Positions 1 through 10,579 of a DNA stretch of 64,000 nt are shown here, piece by piece. Position 1 is the stretch's first letter. Each line of letters begins with the position of its first letter. The position numbers and the translations under genes are program-made. The notes beneath the pieces were generated by a model. The model made no database searches, was not told the origin of the DNA, and was given only the letters and a program-made list of their open reading frames with translations. The DNA is from Lederbergia citrea (GTDB lineage Bacteria > Bacillota > Bacilli > Bacillales > Bacillaceae_C), in assembly GCF_018343525.1 (NCBI RefSeq), contig NZ_JAGYPH010000002.1:930001-994000 (forward strand). The letters run 5' to 3'.

Positions 1-1
1 T

Positions 2-493
2 CATTTATCTGTAAAAACGACCAACGGAAAAGTAGAACTTGCAAACTTAGTAGGCGAAAATTTTAATCTTGAAACAGTTAATGGACAAATCAAATTAACA
101 AATTCAAATGCCAATCAGCTAGAAGCGGAAACTGTGAATGGTGCAGTTGAAATTTCAGGGACTTATCAAAATGTCGAGCTACAGTCTTTTAACGGTAATA
201 TTACATGCACATTACCTGAGACGGGTACAAATAAAATTGAAGCGAAAGCAGTAACAGGAAACATTCATTTAAATCTTCCGGAAACGGCTACGATTGACGG
301 GGATGTCCGTTCCAATTTAGGTAGCTATAAGCTTGATTTAGAAGGCATTGATGTCATGCATGAAAAGAAAGAAATCATTCAGAAACAAGTTAAGTTTAAA
401 AGAACAGGAACCGATGAGCGTGTCATCTATCTCCTCGCAGACACAAAAACAGGTTCGGTTCATATAAGAAAAGCGATATCGCCGGGTGAATAA
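2..493 (+). CDS. DUF4097-family adhesin-like protein (YvlB-type), 5' truncated by window edge
   Basis: The frame is open from the first bases of the window to a TAA at 491-493, so the start codon lies outside. The visible part is a run of short beta-strand repeats (T-NGxVEL, ETVNGQI, ETVNGAVEI), typical of DUF4097 beta-solenoid proteins such as B. subtilis YvlB. That family often sits beside PspC-like and YvlD membrane proteins and has a suspected cell-envelope stress role with no known enzymatic activity. The stop is 3 nt before the yvlD start, so the two are almost certainly co-transcribed. The family call rests on repeat character and neighbourhood. Confidence 0.75.
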   Translation, partial: HLSVKTTNGKVELANLVGENFNLETVNGQIKLTNSNANQLEAETVNGAVEISGTYQNVELQSFNGNITCTLPETGTNKIEAKAVTGNIHLNLPETATIDGDVRSNLGSYKLDLEGIDVMHEKKEIIQKQVKFKRTGTDERVIYLLADTKTGSVHIRKAISPGE

Positions 494-496
494 TGT

Positions 497-853
497 ATGA
501 AATGGTTAATAGGAATTTTAATCAATGCTCTCTTATTCATTGCTTTTGCGGGGTATTTTGAGGGATTTGTAGTATCTAGTTTCGGAGCGGCTGTTGGAGC
601 TAGTATCGTTTTATCGATATTAAATATGCTTGTAAGGCCGATTCTTATCATTTTGACCTTGCCAGCAACCTTACTTACTTTAGGTTTGTTTTTGTTTGTC
701 ATTAATGCTATTACGTTATTAATGACAGATGCAATCATGGGCAGCAAATTTGAGATTTCTGGATTCGGGCTGGCTCTTCTCATTGCAGTCATCATGTCAA
801 TCGTTAATTTAATCATTCAAAAGACGGTATTAGAGCCTAAAAAGAAAAAATAG
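497..853 (+). CDS. yvlD: YvlD-like small membrane protein (phage holin family 4 type)
   Basis: 118 aa, almost entirely hydrophobic, with about four membrane segments (near residues 3-20, 27-45, 50-73 and 88-108) and a Lys-rich C-terminus. Length, the NMLVRPIL and TLPATLLTLGLFLFVINA stretches and its position after a DUF4097 gene match the YvlD family (annotated phage holin family 4, although not a phage gene here). Function is unknown; an envelope-stress role is only inferred from neighbours. The ATG is 3 nt after the upstream stop with only a weak GGGTGA ribosome site, suggesting translational coupling. Confidence 0.8.
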   Translation: MKWLIGILINALLFIAFAGYFEGFVVSSFGAAVGASIVLSILNMLVRPILIILTLPATLLTLGLFLFVINAITLLMTDAIMGSKFEISGFGLALLIAVIMSIVNLIIQKTVLEPKKKK

Positions 854-894
854 AAGCGAAAAGTCCGATCCCGATCATATAGGGGCGGACTCAG

Positions 895-944
895 ACTGTA
901 GACAAACTCGAAAAAACGAGTTGTCTACAGTTTTTTATTTTTAT
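895..944 (+). terminator. Rho-independent terminator after yvlD
   Basis: A long hairpin (arms ACTGTAGACAA...CTCG and CGAG...TTGTCTACAGT, loop of A residues) is followed by a T-rich run at 931-944. A close relative occurs at 61450-61495, also joined to a dispersed repeat. Confidence 0.85.
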
Positions 945-955
945 TTAGGATAGAG

Positions 956-1017
956 CGGGTTTTCCGAAGCTTACCGCTCGCTTTCCGCGGGAGTCGAGCG
1001 GACGCTTCTCCAAACCA
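956..1017. repeat. Dispersed palindromic repeat, family A (internally deleted copy)
   Basis: The outer parts match the longer copy at 61509-61633 (GTTTTCCGAAGCTTACCGCT at the left, GAGCGGACGCTTCTCC at the right), but the central GC-rich segment is missing. Both copies directly follow the same type of terminator hairpin. This resembles short intergenic repeats seen many times in Bacillaceae genomes. Confidence 0.7.
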
Positions 1018-1027
1018 CTAAAATTCT

Positions 1028-1711
1028 TCATTTTACTTTTGTAATAAAGGTATCAAAACCTTTTGCTCTAAGCTCATTTGCTAATTTTTCAGCTGATTCA
1101 TAATGTGAAAATGCCCCTGTTTGAACTTTATAAATAACATTTTTACTAGAACCTTGAATTTTTGATTTCAATTTATAATAATCTTTGATACTTGAAGCAA
1201 TCGATACCGCACATTTTTTTCGATATTCCATTGAACGGAGCAGAGCTGCTTCCTCCTTATTTGTCATAAAGCCGCATTCAATCAAAATCGCGGTCATTTT
1301 TGTTTCGCGAAGTACATGGAAATCAGCTGTTTTAACACCTCGATTTTTCCTCCCTGTTGTTTTAATCAGACTTGCTTGAATGATATTTGCAAGCTGATAT
1401 GCCTCGTGAGGTTTGCTAGAATGAACAAACGTTTCAATACCTTCTGCAGAATTCCAGCTCGTTCCATATGCATTAGCATGAATGGAAAGATAGCAATCTA
1501 CACGAAGTTCATTCGCCTTATCCGTCCGTTGTTTTAATGGTATATCTGACATATTCGAATGCACATGAAAAACGGAAACACCTGATAGTTTCTCTAGTTC
1601 TTCTGTTAAAAACACCGCAACAGCTGCATTAAATTCAAATTCCCTCATCCCGTCGGGTGTACGTTTTCCTTCCGTATTCGGACCATGGCCAGCATCAATC
1701 ATAATCTTCAA
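1028..1711 (-). CDS. N-acetylmuramoyl-L-alanine amidase (Amidase_3 plus SPOR domain, CwlC/CwlD type)
   Basis: Peptidoglycan amidase that cuts the MurNAc-L-Ala bond. Zinc-site motifs are visible: DAGHG near the N-terminus, an acidic RE(F)EFN segment, SIHANA, and the catalytic ECGF. The last ~40 residues (VIYKVQTGAFSHYESAEKLANEL) form a SPOR peptidoglycan-binding domain. This order resembles B. subtilis CwlC, a mother-cell lytic enzyme. There is no signal peptide, as in CwlC, so release at mother-cell lysis is plausible. I chose TTG at 1711 (MKIMIDAGHG) because the TTGGAGGG ribosome site lies inside the longer frame that starts at 1726. About 227 aa. It is a single gene, convergent with yvlD. 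Confidence 0.85.
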   Translation of the reverse strand: MKIMIDAGHGPNTEGKRTPDGMREFEFNAAVAVFLTEELEKLSGVSVFHVHSNMSDIPLKQRTDKANELRVDCYLSIHANAYGTSWNSAEGIETFVHSSKPHEAYQLANIIQASLIKTTGRKNRGVKTADFHVLRETKMTAILIECGFMTNKEEAALLRSMEYRKKCAVSIASSIKDYYKLKSKIQGSSKNVIYKVQTGAFSHYESAEKLANELRAKGFDTFITKVK

Positions 1712-2620
1712 TTTATTTCCCTCCAATTCTTTTAATAGTTGAGCAAGATAAGTGATCTACATACAATGCGTCCGCCTGCCACCGTTGATTTCCGTTCCAG
1801 GCGGACGCGTTCCGGGGGGCGTGAGGTGAGCCTCCTCAGTCGCTTCGCGCCTTGCGGGGTCTCACCTGTCACGCTGATCCCCCAGGAGTCGCCGCCTTCC
1901 ACTCCAATCAACTGGGATATTCTTTTGCTCATAGTAGAGAGACTGTTCATATCTTGCTCTCAAATGTCTCCTGGTGGGATCCCGAGTTGTCCCGCTGGTT
2001 TGAAAATGAAATCAAATGAATACGACAAATCCCAAAATAGGCAAAAATTGCGGTCCTCTAGCTTGCGGAAAAAAAAGCACTTGCGAGAACCTTCGCTCCG
2101 CTGCCAAATATGGAAGAACGTTTCATACATTTAGGAAGGAGAATCTGCGATTGTTACCAGAACTCCTAGAACGTCTGAAAAGTGGCAGCTCATATACAAC
2201 ATCGTACATCCGTAGAACGATCAAACAAAAGGGGAAAAGTGGATTACGACTTGGAGTCTGGTAGGCATCGCTCCACAAAAATGTGGTACATAAGGACATA
2301 TCCCATCAGGATGGGTCAACACATTGACGTTTGGCATTTCTGGTTTTGAAAACAAATACCAAATATCCAATAAAGTTTAATCCTTGGTAGGTTTTCGGAA
2401 ATTCGGCAGATTTACGTCTAGAAATTCCGAGAGTCTATTTTAATTTCATCTATAATGATATAAACTTTGTTCAAAATTAGACACCGTTATATGCAGATGT
2501 CCAATATAAAATAGTTTGAAAGGTAGAGTTTCCTCATATTAAAGTGCTAAAATAGAAAAATGAATGTTTTGTCAGCATACAGCTGGCATTGAGTGATATA
2601 GAAAACGAGGAGTGATTCAG
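1712..2620. other. Gene-free stretch between amidase and hprK
   Basis: About 900 bp. It holds a family A palindromic repeat (1784-1912), then roughly 600 bp in which no convincing gene is seen. An 82-codon frame at 2016-2264 has no recognisable domain and no good ribosome site. A possible extended -10 (TGCTAAAAT, 2545-2553) lies about 70 bp before hprK without a convincing -35. Confidence 0.5.
1784..1912. repeat. Dispersed palindromic repeat, family A (full-length copy)
   Basis: The ends are imperfect inverted repeats (GTTGATTTCCG... and ...CCACTCCAATCAAC). The interior is GC-rich with CAGTCGCTTCGCGCCTTGC and CCCCAGGAGTCGCCGCC. The same architecture recurs at 61509-61633. I recognise it as a repeat common in Bacillaceae intergenic DNA; it has no coding capacity. 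Confidence 0.75.
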
Positions 2621-3556
2621 TTGGCGAAAGTCCGTACAGAAGATATCATTAAGCAATTTGATTTAGAATTAATCAGCGGGGAGGAAGGAATACATAGACC
2701 AATCATTACGAGCGATATTTCTCGTCCGGCTCTGGAATTAGCGGGCTTTTTCAACTTCTACCCTGCAGAAAGGGTTCAGCTGCTTGGAAGAACAGAGGTT
2801 AGTTTTGGCGAACGACTACTTGAGCATGAAAGAAGAGAGCGGATGGAACTGTTATGCAATGATACAACTCCGGCGATTATCGTTTCTCGCGGTCTTGATA
2901 TCCCTGAAGGATTAATCGAATCCGCGGAACGTAATAGTGTGCCCCTCCTTCGGACAACGATGAAAACTACGCGTTTTTCCAGTAAGCTGACGAATTACTT
3001 AGATGGCAGGCTAGCTCCAACAACGGCTGTTCACGGGGTGCTCGTAGATATATATGGAATCGGTGTCCTCATTACCGGTCAAAGTGGCGTCGGTAAAAGT
3101 GAAACCGCACTTGCACTTATTAAGAGAGGTCACCAGCTCGTCGCTGATGATTGCGTAGAAATTCGTCAAGAAGATGAAAATGTCCTTGTCGGAACAGCAC
3201 CTGAATTACTCGAGCACTTATTGGAAATTCGTGGACTGGGCATCATTAATGTAATGACTTTACTTGGGGCAGGGGCTGTTAGACCGAGTAAAAAAATCAC
3301 TCTATCTATTCATCTAGAGCTATGGGATGAGAATAAACATTATGACCGGGTAGGACTTGATGAAGAGAAATTGAAAATTATAGATACAGAAATTACAAAG
3401 TTGACGGTTCCTGTCCGCCCTGGCAGAAACTTGGCAGTTATTATCGAAGTGGCAGCGATGGACTACCGCCTGAAAAAAATGGGGGTAAATGCGGCACAAC
3501 AATTTACAGAACGGCTTTCTCAGGTCATTCAAGGTGGTCAGGACGACGATATTTAA
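2621..3556 (+). CDS. hprK: HPr kinase/phosphorylase HprK
   Basis: Bifunctional enzyme that phosphorylates Ser46 of HPr and Crh when fructose-1,6-bisphosphate is high and dephosphorylates them otherwise. It is the sensor step of CcpA carbon catabolite control. An N-terminal HPrK domain is followed by a P-loop GQSGVGKS (about residues 150-160), the ADDCVEI segment and the family signature [26 protein letters not shown] stretch. 311 aa against 310 in B. subtilis. The start is TTG at 2621 (MAKVRTED), with GAGGAG about 8 nt upstream; a GTG at 2612 is too close to that site. First gene of an hprK-lgt-yvoD-ppaX-yvoF cluster. Its substrate Crh is encoded at 12572. Confidence 0.97.
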   Translation: MAKVRTEDIIKQFDLELISGEEGIHRPIITSDISRPALELAGFFNFYPAERVQLLGRTEVSFGERLLEHERRERMELLCNDTTPAIIVSRGLDIPEGLIESAERNSVPLLRTTMKTTRFSSKLTNYLDGRLAPTTAVHGVLVDIYGIGVLITGQSGVGKSETALALIKRGHQLVADDCVEIRQEDENVLVGTAPELLEHLLEIRGLGIINVMTLLGAGAVRPSKKITLSIHLELWDENKHYDRVGLDEEKLKIIDTEITKLTVPVRPGRNLAVIIEVAAMDYRLKKMGVNAAQQFTERLSQVIQGGQDDDI

Positions 3557-3621
3557 TGAGGAAAAACTATGTAATTTTATAAAATTGCTACTGCTAATCA
3601 CTTCAAAAAGGAGTTGCATTT

Positions 3622-4431
3622 ATGGAATCCGGCATTCATCCAATTAATCCGGTTGCATTAAAGCTGGGCCCATTGGCCATCCACTGGTATGGAGTCATCA
3701 TTGGGCTGGGCATCGCACTCGCACTATATTTAGCTATACGCGAGAGTGAAAAACATAAACTCGACAAGGACACGTTCACAGATCTCATGATTTGGGCCAT
3801 TCCGATCGCTATTATTTCGGCCCGAATTTATTATGTTTTTTTTCAATGGGAATACTATGCACAAAATCCAGGTGATATTATTAAAATTTGGGAAGGCGGA
3901 ATCGCCATCCATGGAGCCTTGATTGGTTCCGTTTTAACTGCCATCATTTATACGAAGCGAAAAGGAATTTCTTTTTGGAAAGTGGCTGATATTGCCGCAC
4001 CTAGCCTTATACTCGGGCAGGCAATTGGCCGCTGGGGAAATTTTATTAATCAGGAAGCCCATGGTGGTGAGGTAACAAGGACTTTTCTTGAAAACTTACA
4101 TTTACCTCAATTTATCATTGACCAAATGTACATAAAAGGTACTTATTACCACCCGACTTTTTTATACGAGTCTATTTGGGATATTCTTGGCTTTATCATT
4201 TTGATCCTTTTAAGAAAAACAAACCTTAGACGCGGAGAGATCTTTTTAAGCTATGTCATTTGGTATTCAATCGGGCGCTTCTTTATTGAAGGTCTGCGAA
4301 CAGACAGTTTGATGTTGACGGAAAGTTTGAGGATGGCTCAAGTTATTTCTCTTGTTTTAATAGCCGGCGCTATTATTATGTGGACTTACCGTAGACTCAC
4401 AGGTCAGGCTAAACAGAAGTATTACGAATAA
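3622..4431 (+). CDS. lgt: Prolipoprotein diacylglyceryl transferase Lgt
   Basis: Transfers diacylglycerol from phosphatidylglycerol to the lipobox cysteine of prelipoproteins in the membrane. 269 aa with about seven membrane segments, [10 protein letters not shown] near the N-terminus and the Lgt signature [14 protein letters not shown] (about residues 138-151). The strong AAAAAGGAG site precedes the ATG. It lies 65 nt after hprK, as in B. subtilis. Its clients in this window include the four sugar-binding lipoproteins at 31125, 44377, 51915 and 62770. Confidence 0.97.
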   Translation: MESGIHPINPVALKLGPLAIHWYGVIIGLGIALALYLAIRESEKHKLDKDTFTDLMIWAIPIAIISARIYYVFFQWEYYAQNPGDIIKIWEGGIAIHGALIGSVLTAIIYTKRKGISFWKVADIAAPSLILGQAIGRWGNFINQEAHGGEVTRTFLENLHLPQFIIDQMYIKGTYYHPTFLYESIWDILGFIILILLRKTNLRRGEIFLSYVIWYSIGRFFIEGLRTDSLMLTESLRMAQVISLVLIAGAIIMWTYRRLTGQAKQKYYE

Positions 4432-4459
4432 ATAATCAACCGTACGGGAGAGAATCAAC

Positions 4460-5398
4460 ATGTGGCAGTCTTCAATTAAGAATGGAGTAAAGACAGGGTT
4501 AAGAACTACTTGGACGCTAGGGAAAGTTATTTTTCCGATTACATTAATTGTTTCCATGTTGCAGCACACGCCCGTATTACCATGGATCATTAACATCATC
4601 GAACCATTTATGGGGCTTATTGGCTTATCCGGAGATGCAGCAATTCCCCTTGTATTCGGAAATTTTCTTAATTTATATGCCGGTATAGCGGGGATTTTAT
4701 CGGTGGAGTTAACGGTAAAAGAAGTCTTTATCATTGCCGTCATGCTGAGCTTCTCTCATAATCTCTTCATAGAATCTGCTGTGGCCACAAAGGTCGGTGT
4801 AAAGATATGGATTATGTTTGTAGTCCGCATTGGATTGGCTATTACCTCGGCAATCATTATTAACCTCGTTTGGAACGGTGGTCAGGAAATAGCACAATAT
4901 GGAGCGATTGGCGTTCAAGATGAACAGGTTTCAGGATATATGGCAATAGCTGTATTGGGGTTAAAAAAAGCAACCTTTGGAGTGGCGCAGCTTGCGCTCA
5001 TCGTCATCCCATTGATGGTTGGCATCCAACTTCTGAAAGATTATCAATGGTTAGCCATATTTTCTCGGTGGATGGCTCCTTTTACACGTTTATTGGGAAT
5101 GAAAGAAAATACATCTACGACTATGGCGGCTGGACTGATGTTTGGTCTTGCATACGGAGCGGGCGCGATGATCCAGGCCGTCAAAGAGGACGGAGTCAGT
5201 AAAAGAGATGTGACATTGGCATTTATTTTTCTCGTGGCCTGTCACGCTGTCGTTGAGGATACTTTAATCTTCATTCCTCTTGGCATTCCAGTACTCCCGT
5301 TGCTTATCATCCGATTAATTACAGCCGTCATCCTGACGTTAGTTGTGTCAGCTGTATGGAGACGATTGGAAATTAGAGAAGAAAGGGAAATAGCCTAA
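4460..5398 (+). CDS. yvoD: Nucleoside recognition (Gate) domain membrane protein, YvoD-like
   Basis: 312 aa, multi-span membrane protein with two halves carrying Gate-type sequences (ISFGNFLN/YAGIAG region and [10 protein letters not shown]...[19 protein letters not shown]). It matches the YvoD family in the conserved hprK-lgt-yvoD-ppaX order. The molecular role is not established; Gate domains also occur in spore maturation proteins SpmA/SpmB and nucleoside carriers. The stop overlaps the ppaX start by one base (TAATG), indicating translational coupling. Confidence 0.85.
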   Translation: MWQSSIKNGVKTGLRTTWTLGKVIFPITLIVSMLQHTPVLPWIINIIEPFMGLIGLSGDAAIPLVFGNFLNLYAGIAGILSVELTVKEVFIIAVMLSFSHNLFIESAVATKVGVKIWIMFVVRIGLAITSAIIINLVWNGGQEIAQYGAIGVQDEQVSGYMAIAVLGLKKATFGVAQLALIVIPLMVGIQLLKDYQWLAIFSRWMAPFTRLLGMKENTSTTMAAGLMFGLAYGAGAMIQAVKEDGVSKRDVTLAFIFLVACHAVVEDTLIFIPLGIPVLPLLIIRLITAVILTLVVSAVWRRLEIREEREIA

Positions 5399-6051
5399 TG
5401 AACAAAAAAATCACTACTTTATTGTTTGACTTAGACGGTACTTTAATTGATACGAATGATCTTATCGTTTCTTCCTATCTACACACACTTGGACAGTATT
5501 ATCCGGGCAAATATGGAAAAGAAGATGTGTTACCGTTTATGGGACCTACACTTCATGAAGTTTTTACGGGCATTGATCCCGAAAAAGTAGAAGAAATGAT
5601 TGCAATTTATCGAAAATACAATGTTGAGCATCATGATTTACTTGTAAAAGAATTTGACGGTGTATTCGAGACGATTCGGACGCTTCATGAAAATGGCTAT
5701 AAAATGGCCATTGTGTCAACAAAAGTTCGGAATGTAGTATTAAAAGGTTTAGTCCTTACAAATTTAGATCAATTTTTTGACGTTGTCATATCCCTTGATG
5801 AGGTGGAACGTGCGAAGCCGGATCCTGAGCCACTGGAAAAAGCATTGGCGGCACTTGGCTCGACACCTGAAGAAGCAATGATGATTGGAGATAATCATCA
5901 CGATATTTTAGGCGGGAAAAATGCAGGAACAGCCACTTGCGGTGTGGCCTGGTCATTAAAGGGAAGAGAATATTTGGAAGAATATCAACCTGATTATATT
6001 CTAGAGAACATGGCTGATTTATTGGATATTGTTGGAGTCGGAATAAAATGA
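5398..6051 (+). CDS. ppaX: Pyrophosphatase PpaX (HAD superfamily)
   Basis: Hydrolyses the pyrophosphate produced when HprK/P dephosphorylates P-Ser-HPr, which links it functionally to hprK upstream. 217 aa. HAD motif [10 protein letters not shown] (residues 11-19), motif II ST in IVSTKVR, the motif III lysine in RAKPDPEP and motif IV GDNHHD are all present. Start and stop both overlap the neighbours (1 nt with yvoD, 4 nt with yvoF), so it is an internal operon gene. Confidence 0.95.
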   Translation: MNKKITTLLFDLDGTLIDTNDLIVSSYLHTLGQYYPGKYGKEDVLPFMGPTLHEVFTGIDPEKVEEMIAIYRKYNVEHHDLLVKEFDGVFETIRTLHENGYKMAIVSTKVRNVVLKGLVLTNLDQFFDVVISLDEVERAKPDPEPLEKALAALGSTPEEAMMIGDNHHDILGGKNAGTATCGVAWSLKGREYLEEYQPDYILENMADLLDIVGVGIK

Positions 6052-6590
6052 GAAGAACGGAGCGGTTTCCGGTAGCAGGGGCAAACTCCCTTTGGCATGT
6101 ATATAAAACGGTACCGTTCTGGAAGGTTGTCCGTAACTTTATCATCATCCAATTGGCGAGATATACGCCCTTTTTAGCTTTGAAAAGCTGGATGTATCGA
6201 GTGTTTTTGCGGATGAAGATTGGTGAAGAGACATCGGTTGCCCTCATGGTCATGCTCGATGTCATGTTTCCTGAAAAAATTTCCATTGGTCGCAACACAG
6301 TGATTGGCTATAACACGACAATTTTAGCCCATGAGTATTTAATTAAAGAATATCGGCTTGGGAATGTGGAGATTGGCAATGAAGTCATGATTGGTGCCAA
6401 TTCGACCATTTTACCAGGAATCAAAATTGGCGATCATGCCATTGTATCTGCTGGCACACTTGTTCATAAAGATGTTCCAGCGGGCGCTTTTGTCGGGGGA
6501 AATCCGATGCGCATTATTTACACAAAAGACGAACTGAGTGAGCGATGGCAGGACGATCCCATATACGGAAAAAACCCCAAGAAACCTTGA
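6048..6590 (+). CDS. yvoF: Left-handed beta-helix acyltransferase, YvoF-like
   Basis: 180 aa. The C-terminal half shows hexapeptide repeats ([60 protein letters not shown]), typical of acetyltransferases of the maltose/NodL/LbetaH type. The acyl acceptor is unknown. Last gene of the hprK cluster; its start overlaps ppaX (ATGA) and its stop lies inside the terminator stem. In B. subtilis, as I recall, the his operon follows this gene, and it is not present here. Confidence 0.85.
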   Translation: MRRTERFPVAGANSLWHVYKTVPFWKVVRNFIIIQLARYTPFLALKSWMYRVFLRMKIGEETSVALMVMLDVMFPEKISIGRNTVIGYNTTILAHEYLIKEYRLGNVEIGNEVMIGANSTILPGIKIGDHAIVSAGTLVHKDVPAGAFVGGNPMRIIYTKDELSERWQDDPIYGKNPKKP

Positions 6591-6620
6591 TGCCTAGAAA
6601 TGGCGTCAAGGTTTCTTTTA
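6580..6620 (+). terminator. Terminator of the hprK-yvoF operon
   Basis: Arms AGAAACCTTGATGCC (6580-6594) and GGCGTCAAGGTTTCT (6602-6616), with one G.U pair, then TTT. The left arm includes the yvoF stop codon. Confidence 0.9.
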
Positions 6621-6664
6621 ATAGGGGATAAATTTTTATAAAAAATTCTTCTTTAAAATTTACC

Positions 6665-6718
6665 CTAGCTCCAGTGCCCAGCGACAACGTCGCTTAACGA
6701 GCGCCTTCCGCTTTTCGT
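6665..6718. repeat. Dispersed repeat, family B (short copy)
   Basis: Begins CTAGCTCCAGTGCCCAGCG and ends GAGCGCCTTCCGCTTTTCGT. It shares both ends with the longer copies at 24358-24477 and, inverted, 30032-30144, but lacks most of the centre. Confidence 0.7.
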
Positions 6719-6782
6719 GACCTCTTACAGATTTTGTCATTATTAAGATTAAGTGTTTCTACAAACCGGCTTTTGAGTATGA

Positions 6783-6788
6783 TATACT
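6783..6788 (+). promoter_or_regulatory. Extended -10 promoter element before the TPR gene
   Basis: TGATATACT (extended -10 with TATACT at 6783-6788) lies 40 nt before the ATG at 6828. The -35 is poor (TACAAA near 6760), so this is a tentative SigA promoter. Confidence 0.4.
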
Positions 6789-6827
6789 ACAAAAAGCGAC
6801 AATGGAACACGACAACGGAGGATCTCG

Positions 6828-8342
6828 ATGTTTAAAGAATCGAAAGCACTATATAAGAAGGCTAAAATATTCCCTTTTATACCGACTGGTGAATATTATT
6901 TTAATAAAGGCATTAAAGCGTATGATCGTTTTGATATAAATAAAGCAAAAAAATATTTAAAGAGAGCACTCGAATTAGAACCTCATGAACCAATGATTGC
7001 TTGCCAGCTTGCACTTGTTCATACGGAGGCAGCAGAATATGCTGAATCTAATAAGCTTTTATACGAGGTGCTGAACGAGCTAGATGACAGAATGACAGAA
7101 TGCCATTATTTTCTGGCAAATAATTTTGCCTACCTTGGCTTGTTTACAGACGCTTATAAGCATGCCCGTCTTTATCTTGACTTAGATCAAACGGGAGAAT
7201 TTCAAGAAGATGCCGAGGAATTATTAGAACTGATTGGTCTAGAAGACGATGAAAATATTGACGACTTAACAGAACAAGAAGAAATCATTAACCAACAAGA
7301 TACAGCGAGAAAACTTCTTGAATCAGGTGACTTCGCGAATGCAATTGAAATGCTTGAAAAAGCGGTAGAAGACCATCCGAAGTTTTGGCCCGCACATAAT
7401 AACTTAGCGCTGGCCTATTTCTATGAAGGTAAGACAGAAAAAGCCGCGGGAGTTTTAGAAAATGTTCTTGAAAAAAACCCGGGTAATTTACACGCATTAT
7501 GCAACTTAGCGGTTTTCCTTTACTATGAACGACAAACCGAACAGCTTGAAACGCTCCTCACTGCGCTTGATAAGGTACAGCCTCTCCTTTTTGAACAGCG
7601 CTATAAATTAGGTGCCACATTTGCTTTAACAGGCAAATATGATCAAGCCTATTTTTGGCTGCGCCAAATTCAAAAATATGGCTTTGACGGGGATGCAGGC
7701 TATTATTATTGGCTTGCGAAATCAGCGTATTTTACCGGAAATGAAAAAGTAGCTCATCAAGCATGGAAACAGCTATCGAAAATTAATCCGGAAAAAGCCG
7801 TGGTTGAGCCTTGGAGTGAAAAGGAGCAACCAGATCCGCGTAATGGAGAAGATGATGTAGCCATTATGAAAATGCTCCGTAGTGACCGCTTGGAAGAAAG
7901 GCTTTATGGAATATTTTTAATCTCGGTATCTGGGCGCCAACAAGAGTTAATTACACACTCTGAATTTAAGCCTCTAGATGACTTTTCACTAACGGAAAAA
8001 ATTTACTTAGCACATATATTACATTCTGGAAAGAAGGAAAAAATTGATCCGGACGGATTTGTTGAAAAAGGTCATGAAATCGCCCTTCTACTTTTTAACC
8101 GGTATAAGGCCCATGGAATGCCAACAAGACCATTACTTATAACATGGTTTTCCATTTTTTTGAAGGCTTTAAAGTCTGGCACAGCGTTTACGAATAAGTC
8201 TGCAATCGCTGCCGCTGCTGAGTATATTTGGCTGAGACAAAGTAATAATAAGAAAACCCAAAAAATATTAGCTGAAGAATATGGGATATCACAATCTACA
8301 TTAAGAAAATATATTCGACTTTTGGAATTACATTCAGATTGA
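6828..8342 (+). CDS. yvcD: TPR-repeat protein, YvcD-like
   Basis: 504 aa soluble protein with several tetratricopeptide units (for example residues 30-60, 65-110, 150-225 and 260-310) containing the usual W/L-G-Y-A-F-A-P spacing. The last ~50 residues (AAAEYIWLRQSN...LAEEYGISQSTLRKYIRLLE) look like a helix-turn-helix. It matches the position of YvcD upstream of trxB in Bacillus. TPR proteins bind other proteins; the partner here is unknown. Good GGAGG site 8 nt before the ATG. Probably monocistronic, since a separate promoter precedes trxB. Confidence 0.85.
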   Translation: MFKESKALYKKAKIFPFIPTGEYYFNKGIKAYDRFDINKAKKYLKRALELEPHEPMIACQLALVHTEAAEYAESNKLLYEVLNELDDRMTECHYFLANNFAYLGLFTDAYKHARLYLDLDQTGEFQEDAEELLELIGLEDDENIDDLTEQEEIINQQDTARKLLESGDFANAIEMLEKAVEDHPKFWPAHNNLALAYFYEGKTEKAAGVLENVLEKNPGNLHALCNLAVFLYYERQTEQLETLLTALDKVQPLLFEQRYKLGATFALTGKYDQAYFWLRQIQKYGFDGDAGYYYWLAKSAYFTGNEKVAHQAWKQLSKINPEKAVVEPWSEKEQPDPRNGEDDVAIMKMLRSDRLEERLYGIFLISVSGRQQELITHSEFKPLDDFSLTEKIYLAHILHSGKKEKIDPDGFVEKGHEIALLLFNRYKAHGMPTRPLLITWFSIFLKALKSGTAFTNKSAIAAAAEYIWLRQSNNKKTQKILAEEYGISQSTLRKYIRLLELHSD

Positions 8343-8350
8343 GCATATAT

Positions 8351-8380
8351 TTGGACTCGGCGTCTGTTGTTTAATACGAT
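8351..8380 (+). promoter_or_regulatory. Possible SigA promoter of trxB
   Basis: TTGGAC (8351-8356), 18-nt spacer, TACGAT (8375-8380). A CTCGAG inverted pair (8410-8434) follows in the leader. In B. subtilis trxB is Spx-dependent; that cannot be judged from this sequence. Confidence 0.4.
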
Positions 8381-8398
8381 AGTTATAAAGATTTATGA

Positions 8399-9412
<1,014 letters not shown>

Positions 9413-9558
9413 GTAGTAAATAAGTACCGTTCCAAACGGTCTGAATGAACAAAAACGTAACGGGGTCTTAATGATTTTGTAACAGTGGTGAAATGATTTT
9501 CGGTTACATTAGATATATGAGATATTGACCCCCTTTTTATACAATATCCCTTTCTGGA

Positions 9559-9587
9559 AGCACGGGCTATGCCTGTGCTATTTTTTT
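9559..9587 (+). terminator. Terminator after trxB
   Basis: AGCACGGG (9559-9566) pairs with CCTGTGCT (9572-9579), loop CTATG, then A and seven T. Confidence 0.9.
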
Positions 9588-9625
9588 GTTCTTTCTATGG
9601 GCTGTTATTTAAGAAGTGTAAATAG

Positions 9626-9631
9626 TATAAT
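9626..9631 (+). promoter_or_regulatory. Possible -10 of the rapZ-yvcK-whiA-crh operon
   Basis: TATAAT at 9626-9631, 58 nt before rapZ and downstream of the trxB terminator. The -35 at the right spacing (TGTTAT) is poor. Confidence 0.4.
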
Positions 9632-9688
9632 ATTAGGAATAAGACACATGGGAAGAATTTTGCTAGTAATGAAATAGGGGTGGAATAA

Positions 9689-10579
9689 ATGAATGCTATT
9701 GCAGCAGATGAAATACAATTAGTCATTATTACAGGAATGTCCGGAGCTGGAAAAACTGTAGCAATCCACAGCTTTGAAGATTTGGGCTTTTTTTGTGTGG
9801 ATAATTTGCCCCCGGCTCTCATGCCCAAGTTCCTTGAATTAATGAAAGAATCTGGAAATAAAATGAATAAAGTTGCACTTGTTATGGATTTACGGGGCAG
9901 GGAGTTTTTTGACACACTTGTACGAATTATTGACGAACTTTCTGATTCAACCTGGGTAACGCCACAAATTCTTTTTCTTGACGCAGATGACGCTGCGCTC
10001 GTTCGAAGATATAAAGAAACACGCAGATCACATCCACTTGCACCTGCAAGTTTACCTTTAGAAGGCATTAAACAGGAGCGCATTCTTTTGGATGAATTAA
10101 AAGGGCGCGCGCAGTTGCTTTATAACACATCGAGCATGAAGCCAAAGGAACTTCGGGAAAAGATCATTGAGGAGTTTTCCGCTAATAAACAGACGATCTT
10201 TACAGTGAATATCATGTCATTTGGTTTTAAACACGGTATTCCGATTGATGCTGATCTTGTCTTTGATGTACGTTTTTTGCCCAATCCGCATTATATAGAC
10301 CATATGCGCCCTAAAACAGGACTCGAAAAAGAAGTGTCCAGCTATGTTTTAAGATGGAATGATACGCAAAAGTTTCTTACAAAAACAATTGATTTACTTA
10401 CATTTATGCTTCCTTTATATAAAAGGGAAGGGAAAAGTCAACTCGTTATTGCGATTGGCTGTACTGGCGGCCAGCACAGGTCTGTTGCACTCGCTGAGCA
10501 TATTGGGAATTTTTACAAGAATGATTATCGGATTCAAGTTACACACCGAGATATTCAGAAGAGAAAGGAATTGGCCTGA
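9689..10579 (+). CDS. rapZ: RNase adapter / nucleotide-binding protein RapZ (YvcJ)
   Basis: 296 aa with a P-loop GMSGAGKT at residues 16-23 and the C-terminal RapZ domain ([20 protein letters not shown]). E. coli RapZ guides RNase E to GlmZ. Bacillus YvcJ binds and hydrolyses nucleotides and affects competence; its exact role is less clear. The stop codon overlaps the yvcK start by one base (TGATG). First gene of the widely conserved rapZ-yvcK-whiA-crh cluster. Confidence 0.95.
   Translation: MNAIAADEIQLVIITGMSGAGKTVAIHSFEDLGFFCVDNLPPALMPKFLELMKESGNKMNKVALVMDLRGREFFDTLVRIIDELSDSTWVTPQILFLDADDAALVRRYKETRRSHPLAPASLPLEGIKQERILLDELKGRAQLLYNTSSMKPKELREKIIEEFSANKQTIFTVNIMSFGFKHGIPIDADLVFDVRFLPNPHYIDHMRPKTGLEKEVSSYVLRWNDTQKFLTKTIDLLTFMLPLYKREGKSQLVIAIGCTGGQHRSVALAEHIGNFYKNDYRIQVTHRDIQKRKELA

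Noticed and set aside
460..816. 118-codon minus-strand frame
   Set aside because: Shadow of yvlD, whose family match and position are clear.
1739..2134. 131-codon plus-strand frame over repeat A
   Set aside because: Half of it is translated palindromic repeat; no homologous pattern.
2016..2264. 82-codon open frame between amidase and hprK
   Set aside because: No ribosome site, no recognisable domain, and odd composition; follows directly on a palindromic repeat. Treated as noncoding.
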